A stretch of 64,000 bases of DNA. It comes from Nocardia xishanensis NBRC 101358. GTDB lineage: Bacteria > Actinomycetota > Actinomycetes > Mycobacteriales > Mycobacteriaceae. The position numbers and the translations under genes were made by a program. Below, in pieces: positions 1 to 25,176 of the stretch. Under the pieces are notes generated by a model, which was given only the letters and a program-made list of their open reading frames with translations, had not been told where the DNA came from and did no database searches. Positions within the stretch are counted from its first letter, which is position 1. Each line of letters starts with the position of its first letter. The stretch covers positions 1-64,000 of the forward strand of contig NZ_BDCF01000009.1 in the NCBI RefSeq assembly GCF_001613365.1. The letters are read 5' to 3'.

Positions 1-536
1 CGGAGGCCGCCCCCGTGGCCGCGCCCGGCGCAGCCCCCTTCGGCTTCAACAACCTGCCGCCCGAGATCGCGGGCCCGCTGGCTCAGGTCGAGGACATCCT
101 GAAGGGCGTGCACCAGCAGGTCGCCCCCGCACCCGCGGTGCGTCCGGTCGCGGGCGCGATCAGCTCCGGATTCGGCAGCCGCTGGGGCGAATTCCACTAC
201 GGCCTCGACTTCGCCGACCAGCTCGGCGCGCCGATCCACTCCGTCAGCAACGGCACCGTGATCGAGGCGGGCCCCGCGTCCGGCTTCGGCCTGTGGGTGC
301 GTGTGCTGCAGGACGACGGCACCACTGCGGTCTACGGCCACGTCAACGACATGTTCGTGAGCGAGGGCCAGCGGGTCCGCGCGGGCGACGTGATCGCCTC
401 CGTCGGCAACCGCGGGCAGTCCACCGGCCCGCACCTGCACCTGGAGATCTGGGACCAGAACGGCGCCAAGATCGACCCGATGCCGTACCTCGCGTCCAAG
501 GGCGTCCCGATGCACTGGGGCCCGTCCGCGCACTGA
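1..536 (+). CDS. M23 family metallopeptidase, 5' end outside the window
   Basis: This is the C-terminal part of a secreted or envelope peptidoglycan endopeptidase of the M23 (LytM/lysostaphin) family. The frame is open from base 3 to the stop at 534-536, so the gene starts upstream of the window; a GTG at 15 is only an internal codon. Zinc-binding motifs are visible: HYGLD (His codon at 195) and the HLHLE stretch just before the end, and the fold segment GFGSRWGEFHYGLDFAD is typical. Family members cleave peptide cross-links or, if they lack a ligand, activate other hydrolases; here all metal ligands appear present. Signal peptide and any N-terminal domain cannot be seen. Confidence 0.9.
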   Translation, partial: EAAPVAAPGAAPFGFNNLPPEIAGPLAQVEDILKGVHQQVAPAPAVRPVAGAISSGFGSRWGEFHYGLDFADQLGAPIHSVSNGTVIEAGPASGFGLWVRVLQDDGTTAVYGHVNDMFVSEGQRVRAGDVIASVGNRGQSTGPHLHLEIWDQNGAKIDPMPYLASKGVPMHWGPSAH

Positions 537-589
537 CCCGCTGCCGGCTTGAAGTTCCCCCTTCACGCGACGGATTGCCTTCCGGCAGA

Positions 590-608
590 GCCGGTTAGGC
601 CTACCTCC
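590..608. promoter_or_regulatory. Weak IdeR/DtxR-like box
   Basis: GCCGGTTAGGCCTACCTCC matches the 19-bp iron-box consensus TTAGGTTAGGCTAACCTAA at about 12 positions and is itself nearly palindromic in its core. It lies 42 bp before the regulator that starts at 650. The match is weaker than the boxes in the siderophore region, so this is a candidate only. Confidence 0.25.
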
Positions 609-649
609 GCATACGATCCGCGTCCCGCCGCGCCAGTTAGGCTCGGGCC

Positions 650-1633
650 GTGACCGAGCTGGGCGATATCTTCGAGCCAGGATCACCGCACGGGCGCGCC
701 TACGCCGTGCTGGTGCACCATCCCCGATCCGGCCTGGCCGATATCGCGCGCTATCTCGACGTGACGCCGGAAGAGGCCGCCGCCACGCTGGAGATCCTGT
801 GCGCGTTGCAGGCCGCCGTCCGGCTCGAGGATGTCGAGGGCGAACCGATCTGGGACGCGCATGCCCCGGAATCGTTGTCCGAGGCCGAGGCTCGGCGCCG
901 CCAGCACGAGATCAACCAGATGCACGCCGCCGCCGCCCGGCTCAGTGAGACCTTCCGCTCGGTGCGACGGTCGCCGCGCGGCAACGGATCGATCGTCCCG
1001 GTCTTCGAACGCCTGGAGATGCTGGCCGATTTCGAGGAGATGCAGACCTCGGCGCGCAACTCGGTCAAGATCATCGAGCGCGGCCCTTACCTCAGCGATA
1101 TCGAGCGCGAGAACCGGCAATACCTGTTGAAGCGGGCCAGGATCGGCGATGGCATCCGCTATCAGACCCTCTATCAGGACACGATCTACCAGGACGCGGA
1201 ACGACTACGTCACGCGCTGTCCACCAACGCCAGCGGCGCGCAGGCGCGGACGCTGCCCGAGCCGCCGTTCAAGCTGATCATCGTCGACGACGAGCGCGCC
1301 AACCTGGTGCTGCACGCCGACGAACGCCGCCCCGATCCGATGGGCTTGCGCTTCACCGCATCTCCCGCGCTGCGGCTGCTGGTGCGCACCTTCGACGTGC
1401 TGTGGTCGCTTGCCGCGCCGATCTCGGTGAACCCCGCCGCCGACGAACTCGACGACCGCGACAAGGCCATCCTCACGCTCATGGGCCTCGGCGCCACCGA
1501 CGACACGATCGCCCGCAGGCTCGGCATGTCCCGCCGCACGGTGGTGCGCCGGACCGCGCGGCTGCTGGAGCGACTCGGCGCGAGCACCCGATTCCAGGCG
1601 GGCGTGCAAGCCACCCGCCGCGGCTGGCTGTGA
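650..1633 (+). CDS. TrmB-like / LuxR-tailed transcriptional regulator
   Basis: A 327-residue DNA-binding regulator starting at GTG 650. The N-terminal ~60 residues look like a winged-helix, TrmB-like domain, the middle has the diffuse sensor region seen in actinobacterial TrmB/LuxR hybrids, and the C-terminal ~60 residues form a LuxR-type helix-turn-helix (IARRLGMSRRTVVRRTARLL). There is no response-regulator receiver domain. Such genes often sit beside secondary-metabolite clusters, and this one is directly upstream of the NRPS remnant and the giant NRPS, so local control is plausible but not shown. A weak iron-box-like sequence precedes it. Confidence 0.75.
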   Translation: MTELGDIFEPGSPHGRAYAVLVHHPRSGLADIARYLDVTPEEAAATLEILCALQAAVRLEDVEGEPIWDAHAPESLSEAEARRRQHEINQMHAAAARLSETFRSVRRSPRGNGSIVPVFERLEMLADFEEMQTSARNSVKIIERGPYLSDIERENRQYLLKRARIGDGIRYQTLYQDTIYQDAERLRHALSTNASGAQARTLPEPPFKLIIVDDERANLVLHADERRPDPMGLRFTASPALRLLVRTFDVLWSLAAPISVNPAADELDDRDKAILTLMGLGATDDTIARRLGMSRRTVVRRTARLLERLGASTRFQAGVQATRRGWL

Positions 1634-1640
1634 GCCGAAA

Positions 1641-1656
1641 CGCTAATTTTTTAGCG
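1641..1656. repeat. Short AT-rich inverted repeat
   Basis: CGCTAA-TTTT-TTAGCG, a perfect 6-bp stem with a T4 loop, sits 8 bp after the stop of the regulator. It could act as a weak terminator or as an operator for the following NRPS remnant. It stands out as AT-rich in GC-rich surroundings. Confidence 0.4.
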
Positions 1657-1718
1657 GTATTCGGGTACTCGCACCACTTCCGCCGCGAGACCGATGGTTG
1701 CGTGAAGTTACTCGATAG

Positions 1719-3468
1719 ATGGAGCCCGCCGCTCGGTCCGTGGCAGCAGTCGCCGGGGGGCGAGCAGCCCGCTGTTCGGTCAGCTGCTGACCGCGGCGGT
1801 GGAGTCGGCGTCCGATTCGATCGCGGTGCGCTACAACGCTACCGGCGCACCCGAGGACGACCGCGAGCTGACCTATCGTGACCTGGACGAATCCTCCGCT
1901 CGCCGGTGCGGCGTTGGCGCGCGGTTACCACGGCAGGCCGGGCCTCACGGCGGAACGGTTCGTGCCGAATCCGTGGGGCGCCTCCGGCGACCGGATGTAC
2001 CGCACGGGCGACGTAGTGCGCTGGTTCGCCGAACCGGGGGAGCGGGCGGGCAACGCCGCGGTCGGCGCGGTGGACTGGCAGCTGGATTTCGCGGGGCGCT
2101 CGGACTTCCAGGTGAAGATCCGCGGGCTGCGCATCGAACTCGGCGAGATCGACGCGGTGCTCGGCCGCCACGAGGACGTCGAGTTCGCCATCACCCTCGG
2201 CCGGGAAACGCCAGCCGGGACAACCGCCTCGTGTCCTACGTACTCGCCGCGGCCGGTCGCCGGATCGACCCGGCGGCGCTCACCGAGCTCGCGGCGCGCA
2301 GCCTGCCCGGATACATGGTGCCCGCGGCTGTCGTGGTGCTGGACGAGGTGCCGTTGACGCCCGTCGGAAAACTGGACCGGCGCGCGCTGCCGGAGCCGGT
2401 GTTCGAGCAGGCCGTCTTCCGCGCGCCGTCGACGCCGCTGGAGGAGGCGGTCGCCACCGTGTTCGAGCAGGTGCTCGGCGCGCGGCGGATCGGCTTGGAC
2501 GACGACTTCTTCTCGCTCGGCGGCACCTCGCTGCTGGCCACCCAGGTGGTCGAGCGGCTGCGGATGCGCACCGGCGCTGAGCTGACAATGGCGTCCTTCT
2601 TCACCGATCCCACCGTCGCCGGGATCGCGGCGCAGGTCGCCGCGGCGCTCGAGGCGGGGCACGACTACGACGCGAACGCCGAGAGCGCGCTGCGCGTGCT
2701 GCTGCCGATCCGGGCGGGCGGTACCGTCCGCCGGTGTTCTGCCTGCCGCCGATGTCGGGCATGTCGTGGACCTACGCGGGCCTGGCCCGGTTCCTGCCCG
2801 CCGACCAGCCGATCTACGGACTCCAGTCGCCCGCGCTGACCGAGCCCGATTACCGTCCGGTCACCGCGGCGGAGATCGTGCGCCGCTACGTCACGGAGAT
2901 CAAGGCGGTCCAGCCGGAGGGACCGTACCGGCTGCTCGGCTGGTCGGTCGGCGGCGTGCTCGCGCACTCGGTGGCGATCGAACTGCAAGCCGGGCGCGAC
3001 CGGGTGGACCTGCTCGCGATCCTGGACAGCGCCCGCGACGTGGACATCGCCGACTTCCACGCCGAGATCGGGAATGGCTTCGAGGCGCTCGGCATCGCGT
3101 TGCCCGCCGAACAGGACCTCGCCGAACTCGACGAGACGGCGCTGGCGACGCTGGGCGAGGCGCTCACTTGGGACTCGGCGGTGCTCACCGCCGAGCGCAT
3201 CGGCGGCATCTATCGCGGCGCGCTGCGCACGGTGGAGATCGCGACGGCCGCCGAGCCCGGCGTGTTCGACGGGCGTGTCGATTACTTCCGCGCCACGATT
3301 CCGGACCCGAATGGCCGGGGCCACGGCGGTGCGCCCGCGTGGGAGCCGCACGTTTCGGGCGTGATCGAGGTGCATCCGATCGCGTCGACGCACCGGGCGA
3401 TGACCACCCACGAACCGCTCGCCGAACTGGGACCGCTGCTCGCGGCCCTGCTCGAAGGAAAGGAGTGA
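1719..3468 (+). pseudogene. Collapsed NRPS remnant (A-domain ends, PCP and TE only)
   Basis: This stretch encodes the two ends of an NRPS in several broken frames. From ATG 1719 it resembles the start of the intact NRPS downstream, but one base is missing near 1730. The frame containing SPLFGQLL and [11 protein letters not shown] (A-domain start) then jumps at about 1895-1905 straight to [21 protein letters not shown], the A7/A8 end of an A domain, so hundreds of codons or more are gone. Further single-base losses fall near 2218 and 2730. What remains is the A-domain tail, a PCP (FFSLGGTSLLA) and a thioesterase with GWSVGG and a C-terminal His, ending at 3466-3468. The organisation equals the first and last domains of the 3707-20458 gene, suggesting decay of a tandem paralogue. 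Assembly collapse of repeated modules is an alternative for the large deletion, not easily for the scattered frameshifts. Confidence 0.85.
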
Positions 3469-3706
3469 CTCCGTACCCGGCGGTAATGTGGCTGACGGTA
3501 GCCTCTGCGGGAATGTAACGCCGCGGCGCGGCGGCCGCGATTGGGTTCATAACCGAGTCGATCAGACCGGTCGGCCTGTTGCGGTCGCCCGCCTACACTG
3601 ATGTGATTGCTCGGACCGCGCCGACCCATGGCAGTTCAGATGGGGCGGGGGACTGATCTGCGTTCGCTCGTGCGGCGCTAGCTCGACGAGAGGTGAATAC
3701 GCTCGA

Positions 3707-20458
<16,752 letters not shown>

Positions 20459-20567
20459 TGAGGAAACGGCAAGGTAACAATCGCCCCTGGCCCGACGACT
20501 TCATAGGCCGTAGGGTCTGGCTTGGCGCCGGCCGCGCGGATGTCCGGCGGCCAGGGGGAACCCGTCC

Positions 20568-21665
20568 GTGATCCCGATACGAAGTGAAGGTGCGAAATTG
20601 ATACGTCGACACACCCGGCGTCGTGGCACGCGTGCCGCGGCGATGATCGCGACCGCTACGGTGTTCGCGGGACTCGTATCCGGACTCGGCGCATCCTCGG
20701 CTACAGCTGACCCGATCATCGACTCCAAGGCGCTGCTGGCCGACCCGACCTCCTCCGACGGTTCGAAGATCGTCAAGGCGGAGGTCAAGGACTCCCGCAA
20801 CATCCGGCTGCACGTGTACTCGGCCGCGATGGACGAGAACGTCGTCATCGACGTGCAGCGTCCGGCCGACGCGTCGGTGCCGCGGCCGACCCTGTACCTG
20901 CTCAACGGCGCGGGCGGCGGCGAGGACGACGCCTCGTGGGTGGCCCGCTCGGAAGCGCTGGAGTTCGTGAAGGACAAGAACGTCAACGTGATCCAGCCGA
21001 TCGGTGGCAAGTGGAGCTACTACACCGACTGGATCAAGGACGACCCGACGCTCGGTCGCAACAAGTGGACGACGTTCTTCACCGAGGAGCTGCCTCCGCT
21101 GGTCGACGGCGCGCTCGGCACCAACGGCGTGAACGCCATCGCGGGTCTGTCCACCTCGGGCACCACCGTGCTCGCGCTGCCGATCGCCAAGCCCGGCCTG
21201 TACAAGGCGGCCGCGGCCTACAGCGGCTGCGCGCAGACCAGTGACCCGGTGGGCTCGGAGTTCGTGAAGCTCACGGTCGAGACCTGGGGCGGCGGCGACA
21301 CCGAGAACATGTGGGGCCCGCTCGGCTCGGAGCAGTGGGTCAAGAACGACCCGTACGTGAACGCCGAGGGCCTGCGCGGTCTCGAGCTCTACATCTCCAC
21401 CGGCACCGGTCTTCCCGGCCAGTACGACACGCTGAACGGCGAGTACGCGTTGCCCGGCGCCTACGGTCTGGCCAACCAGATCCTGATCGGCGGCGTGATC
21501 GAGGCGGGCACCAACTACTGCACGCACAACCTGCAGAACCGCCTGAACGAGCTGGGCATCCCGGCGACCTTCAACTTCCGTCCGGACGGCACCCACTCGT
21601 GGGGCTACTGGAACGACGAGTTCCCGCGGTCGTGGCCGGTCCTGGCCAAGGGCCTCGGTCTCTGA
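20568..21665 (+). CDS. Secreted esterase of the antigen 85 / mycolyltransferase family
   Basis: A 365-residue alpha/beta hydrolase (from GTG 20568; a TTG at 20598 with GAAGG seven bases upstream is an equally good start and gives a cleaner signal peptide). The N terminus is Arg-rich followed by a hydrophobic stretch ending SSATA-D, an export signal. The nucleophile Ser195 lies in GLSTSGTT, matching the Ag85 GLSMAG position, and the catalytic His343 in DGTHSWGYW matches the Ag85 signature. The segment MWGPLGSEQWVKNDP is also Ag85-like. Family members transfer mycolic acids to trehalose or arabinogalactan at the cell wall. It stands alone between the NRPS and a strong terminator. Confidence 0.88.
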   Translation: MIPIRSEGAKLIRRHTRRRGTRAAAMIATATVFAGLVSGLGASSATADPIIDSKALLADPTSSDGSKIVKAEVKDSRNIRLHVYSAAMDENVVIDVQRPADASVPRPTLYLLNGAGGGEDDASWVARSEALEFVKDKNVNVIQPIGGKWSYYTDWIKDDPTLGRNKWTTFFTEELPPLVDGALGTNGVNAIAGLSTSGTTVLALPIAKPGLYKAAAAYSGCAQTSDPVGSEFVKLTVETWGGGDTENMWGPLGSEQWVKNDPYVNAEGLRGLELYISTGTGLPGQYDTLNGEYALPGAYGLANQILIGGVIEAGTNYCTHNLQNRLNELGIPATFNFRPDGTHSWGYWNDEFPRSWPVLAKGLGL

Positions 21666-21684
21666 GCCTGCCTGAATCTCCCTC

Positions 21685-21727
21685 GACCGCCCCGGTCACA
21701 CTCGGTGTGACCGGGGCGGTCGTTTTT
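21685..21727 (+). terminator. Strong intrinsic terminator
   Basis: A perfect 17-bp GC-rich stem (21685-21701 with 21705-21721), loop TCG, followed by GTTTTT. It closes the mycolyltransferase-like gene and insulates the Nramp gene. Confidence 0.95.
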
Positions 21728-21761
21728 GAAGGCCCATCCAATGGAAAAGTTCGGAAACCCG

Positions 21762-21767
21762 TAAAAT
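21762..21767 (+). promoter_or_regulatory. Candidate -10 element of a leaderless mntH transcript
   Basis: TAAAAT ends seven bases before the GTG start of the Nramp gene, the distance expected when transcription begins at the start codon. No Shine-Dalgarno sequence is present before this GTG, which supports leaderless translation. A -35 element is not evident. Confidence 0.5.
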
Positions 21768-21774
21768 CGAGTTT

Positions 21775-23019
21775 GTGAGCACTACTCTGGCGGATCCGGC
21801 CCAGTCGACCGGTCGGGCGCGTTCGCTGGTCGCGTTGCTCGGTCCCGCATTCGTCGCCGCCATCGCCTACGTCGACCCGGGCAACGTGGCGTCCAACATC
21901 AGCGCGGGCGCGCAGTTCGGGTACCTGCTGGTGTGGGTGATCGTCATGGCGAACGTCATGGCCGGGCTGGTGCAGTTCCTTTCCGCCAAGCTCGGGTTGG
22001 TCACCGGGATGTCGCTGCCGGAGGCGGTGCGCGAGCGCGCGAGCCGCCCGGTGCGCCTCGCCTACTGGGGGCAGGCGGAGACGGTCGCCATGGCGACCGA
22101 CTTGGCCGAGGTGGTCGGCGGCGCGATCGCGCTGAATCTGTTGTTCGGGCTGCCTCTCGTTGTCGGCGGGTTGATCACCGGCGTGGTGTCGATGTGCCTG
22201 CTGGTGGTGCAGGATCGGCGCGGTCAGCGCCCGTTCGAGCGGGTGATCACCGGCTTGCTCGCGATCATCGCGGTCGGCTTCCTCGCCTCCGTCGTGATCG
22301 CGCCGCCCTCGGTGTCCGGCACGCTCGGCGGACTGGCGCCGCGCTTCGACGGCGCCGAGAGCGTGCTGCTCGCCGCCGCCATGATCGGCGCGACCGTGAT
22401 GCCGCACGCGGTGTACCTGCACTCCGGCCTGGCCAGGGACCGCCACGGCCACCCGGCGCCAGGACCGGTCCGGGTCCGCCTGCTGCGGGCGACGCGGCTG
22501 GACGTCGTCCTGGCGATGCTGCTCGCGGGCACGGTCAACCTGGCCATGCTGCTGATGGCCGCGAATACGCTGCGCGGCAAGGAAGTCGACTCCATCGAGA
22601 GCGCGCATGCCGCGGTCGGCGACGCGCTCGGCCCTGTCGCGGCGCTGCTGCTCGCCGTCGGCCTGCTCGCCTCCGGATTGGCCTCCACCTCGGTCGGCGC
22701 GTACGCGGGCGCGATGATCATGCAGGGTCTGCTGCGCCGCACGATTCCGCTGCTGCTGCGCCGGTCGATCACCCTGGTCCCGGCGATCGTGATCCTGGCC
22801 GCCGGCATCGACCCGACCCGCGCGTTGATCGTCTCGCAGGTGGTGCTGTCCTTCGGCATTCCGTTCGCGCTGATCCCGTTGGTGCGCTTCACCAGCGACC
22901 GCGAGCTGATGGGGGCCGACGCCAACCACCGGGTGACGACCGCGCTGGCCTGGCTCGTCGCGCTGATCATCAGCCTGCTCAATATCGCGCTGATCTATTT
23001 GACCGTGACGGGCGCGTAG
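21775..23019 (+). CDS. mntH: Nramp-family divalent metal (Mn2+/Fe2+) transporter
   Basis: A 414-residue proton-coupled importer of Mn2+ or Fe2+ in the inner membrane. The metal-site motif DPGN occurs in AIAYVDPGNVASNISAG in TM1, and the TM6 region ATVMPHAVYLHS carries the MPH signature. About eleven hydrophobic segments are visible. Translation starts at GTG 21775, probably leaderless. The gene is monocistronic: a terminator precedes it and it converges on the SDR gene with a 9-bp gap. No MntR or Fur box was recognised upstream. Confidence 0.93.
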   Translation: MSTTLADPAQSTGRARSLVALLGPAFVAAIAYVDPGNVASNISAGAQFGYLLVWVIVMANVMAGLVQFLSAKLGLVTGMSLPEAVRERASRPVRLAYWGQAETVAMATDLAEVVGGAIALNLLFGLPLVVGGLITGVVSMCLLVVQDRRGQRPFERVITGLLAIIAVGFLASVVIAPPSVSGTLGGLAPRFDGAESVLLAAAMIGATVMPHAVYLHSGLARDRHGHPAPGPVRVRLLRATRLDVVLAMLLAGTVNLAMLLMAANTLRGKEVDSIESAHAAVGDALGPVAALLLAVGLLASGLASTSVGAYAGAMIMQGLLRRTIPLLLRRSITLVPAIVILAAGIDPTRALIVSQVVLSFGIPFALIPLVRFTSDRELMGADANHRVTTALAWLVALIISLLNIALIYLTVTGA

Positions 23020-23028
23020 CCGCGCGGC

Positions 23029-24054
23029 TCACACCCAGTTCTCGATCCAGTACTTCCAGATCAACGGGGCGTACGCGGCCAGTGGCGGCACCTTGATATC
23101 GGTGCCCGCGAGCGCGGCGCTCGCGCGGACCGCGTCGAACCGGCAGGTGAACTCGCTGTGCTCGAGCACGTCCATCGGGACGCCGACGCGCGGCAGCATC
23201 CAATTGGCCCCGGGCACCCGCAGCACCATGTTCATGGCGCGCTTGGGCATCACCTCCACCAGATGCGGCGAGCCCGCCTCGTCGGCGAACAGATTCAGCG
23301 CCTCCACCGCGCTCATCCGGCGCGGATCGACGAGGTGGTAGGTGCTCGACGCCGGGCCTGCCTGATGGGCGATGTGGTCGAGCGCACGTGCCACGAAATC
23401 CACCGGAACCATGTTGGTTTCACCGAGTTTGGGCACCAGCACCGGGAGGATGCGCGGCAGCTGCGCGGCCATCCGCAGCAGCCGGAAGAAGTAGTAAGGA
23501 CCGTCGATGCGGTCGATCTCGCCGGTCCTGGAATGGCCGATGACGATGGACGGGCGATAGATCCGCCAGTCGAGTTCGGAGTCGCGGACGATGCGTTCGG
23601 CCTCGAACTTGGCCTGCTGCAAGGGAGTTGTCAGCGTCTGTCCGTGGTCGAACATGTCCTCGGTGAACACGCCCTCGTACGAACCGGCCACCTCGACGGT
23701 CGACATGTGATGCAGCAGACCGGCTTCCAGCGTCTGCGCGGCGTCCACGACATTGCGGGTGCCCGCGCCGTGCTCGGTCAGGTCATAGCTCGCGGCTAGA
23801 TGGAACACGTGGTCGATGGCGCCGCGATGCTGTGCCAGCCAGTTGCTGTCGATGCCGAGATTCGGCGCGCCGAGATCGCCGCGGACCGGGCGCACGCGGT
23901 CGCCCGAGTCCCATTCCCTGGCGCAGCAGGCGAACCGATCGGCCGATTCCTGACCGGGCCGGACCAGCACGTGGATGTCCGCATCGCGCTCGAGCAGCTG
24001 TGGGATCAGGAAACGACCGATGAACCCAGTTGCTCCGGTAACCAGGTAAGCCAT
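23029..24054 (-). CDS. Extended SDR oxidoreductase (fatty acyl-CoA reductase-like)
   Basis: A 341-residue NAD(P)-dependent oxidoreductase of the extended SDR superfamily. The Rossmann motif TGATGFIG is at residues 6-13. The region GPYYFFRLLRMAAQLPRIL followed by NMVPVDFVARALDHIAH is characteristic of the reductase domain related to fatty acyl-CoA/thioester reductases. Where YxxxK is expected the sequence reads LQQAK (in TTPLQQAKFEAE), so the catalytic tyrosine seems replaced by leucine. It lies downstream of and co-oriented with the crotonase gene, 181 bp away, with a hairpin between them. Substrate unknown; a lipid role is inferred. Confidence 0.82.
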   Translation of the reverse strand: MAYLVTGATGFIGRFLIPQLLERDADIHVLVRPGQESADRFACCAREWDSGDRVRPVRGDLGAPNLGIDSNWLAQHRGAIDHVFHLAASYDLTEHGAGTRNVVDAAQTLEAGLLHHMSTVEVAGSYEGVFTEDMFDHGQTLTTPLQQAKFEAERIVRDSELDWRIYRPSIVIGHSRTGEIDRIDGPYYFFRLLRMAAQLPRILPVLVPKLGETNMVPVDFVARALDHIAHQAGPASSTYHLVDPRRMSAVEALNLFADEAGSPHLVEVMPKRAMNMVLRVPGANWMLPRVGVPMDVLEHSEFTCRFDAVRASAALAGTDIKVPPLAAYAPLIWKYWIENWV

Positions 24055-24199
24055 AGCCGATCAACATAGTCGCCCGGGCCGCGCGGTTTGTGCCCGGGAT
24101 CACACTGTGGCGGATCGGGTGGTGTTCGCGGGCCCGAGCTACCGGTTGGCGACCCGCGAACGACCGATCCCGCGCACGTCGTCGTGTCTGGGATTTCTC

Positions 24200-24227
24200 C
24201 GGCGGCGCGGCATCGGCCGCGCCGCCG
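24200..24227 (-). terminator. Hairpin after the crotonase gene
   Basis: A perfect 12-bp stem (24200-24211 with 24216-24227) and a 4-base loop lies 8 bp after the stop of the crotonase gene on its strand. There is no T-tract, as is common in actinobacterial terminators. Confidence 0.55.
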
Positions 24228-24235
24228 AAGAGGAC

Positions 24236-25045
24236 TCAGTCCGCGAAGACCGGCTTGCGCTTGGTCAGCATCGCGGTGGCGCCCTCGCGGAAGTCGGCGG
24301 AGCCGAGCAGCTCGCTCTGGCCGGACTTCTCGGCCGCGAGCGCCGCGTCGAGCGCGGTCAGGGTGGCCTGGTTGAGCGCCTTCTTGGTGAGCTCGAGCGC
24401 GCGGCGCGGACCCGCGGCGATCTTGGCGACCGCGGCCTCCGCCGCCGCGTCGAGCTCGTCGTCGGGCAGCACGGCGGTGAACAGTCCGGCGCTCTTCGCG
24501 GCGGGCGCGGGCAGCCGCTCGCCCAGCAGCGCCATCTCCGCGGCCAGTGGACGTCCGGCCGCCGCGGCGACCAGCGCGGCCGCGCCGCCGTCGGGCATCA
24601 GGCCGATGTTGATGAACGCCAGCAGCAGATAGGAGTCCTCGCTCGCGTACACCAGGTCGGCGGCCAGCGCGATGCCGACGCCGACGCCCGCGGCAGCGCC
24701 CCTGATCCGTGCCACGACCGGAACCGGCGCGTCCACGATGGCTTTCACCAGCCGGTTGGCCGCGTCCATCACCAGATCGGCGGTGATGCCGCGCTGCGCC
24801 TCGGCGGGGGATGCGGCCAGATCCGCGCCGGTGCAGAAGTCGCCGCCCTCGCCGGTCAGCACGATCGCGCGCACCGATCGGTTCTCGGCCGTCGCGAGGA
24901 ACGTGTCGCCCAGCGCGACCATCGTGTCGTAATCGATGGCGTTCTTGCGCTTGGGTTTGGTGATGGTGATACGCAGTACCTTGCCGTCCTGCACCGCGGT
25001 GAAGCCGACGGTGGCCGCCGCGGGTGCGGAATCGGTATTGCTCAT
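24236..25045 (-). CDS. Enoyl-CoA hydratase/isomerase family protein
   Basis: A 269-residue crotonase-fold protein acting on acyl-CoA. Fold motifs are clear: GGDFCTGADLAA (oxyanion loop) and IRGAAAGVGVGIALAADLVYASE. The two glutamates of classical hydratases are not at their places: the first site reads GVG and the second reads INIGLMPDGG, with an Asp in the position used by PaaG-type isomerases. An isomerase or other crotonase reaction is therefore more likely than hydration. It is divergent from the tandem-TetR gene across a region with two identical repeats, so it is the likely target of that regulator. Confidence 0.88.
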   Translation of the reverse strand: MSNTDSAPAAATVGFTAVQDGKVLRITITKPKRKNAIDYDTMVALGDTFLATAENRSVRAIVLTGEGGDFCTGADLAASPAEAQRGITADLVMDAANRLVKAIVDAPVPVVARIRGAAAGVGVGIALAADLVYASEDSYLLLAFINIGLMPDGGAAALVAAAAGRPLAAEMALLGERLPAPAAKSAGLFTAVLPDDELDAAAEAAVAKIAAGPRRALELTKKALNQATLTALDAALAAEKSGQSELLGSADFREGATAMLTKRKPVFAD

Positions 25046-25090
25046 TTTTCGCTCCTGGTCTGCGATTCGGCGGACGCCGGACCATGAATA

Positions 25091-25120
25091 GTGGTTAACT
25101 TTGCGAATTGTGGTTAACTT
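25091..25120. promoter_or_regulatory. Twin 11-bp operator-like direct repeats
   Basis: GTGGTTAACTT occurs twice (25091-25101 and 25110-25120), 19 bp apart start to start, each containing the GTTAAC palindrome. The repeats sit in the divergent region between the crotonase gene and the regulator at 25177, so the likely ligand is that tandem-TetR protein. Confidence 0.65.
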
Positions 25121-25176
25121 ATGTGGACTTGTCCGGCGCTGTCAACCAGGCGGCGCCGTCCCAGAACGGAGAGTGC

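Noticed and set aside
636-647. Second iron-box-like sequence (AGTTAGGCTCGG)
   Set aside because: Only half of the box matches; about 8 of 19 positions agree.
3469-3706. Iron box or gene before the giant NRPS
   Set aside because: No 19-bp match was found on reading both strands and no frame has a ribosome site and family motif.
24113-24180. Second hairpin in the SDR/crotonase gap
   Set aside because: The arms are uneven and the loop is long; the perfect 12-bp hairpin at 24200 is a better terminator.
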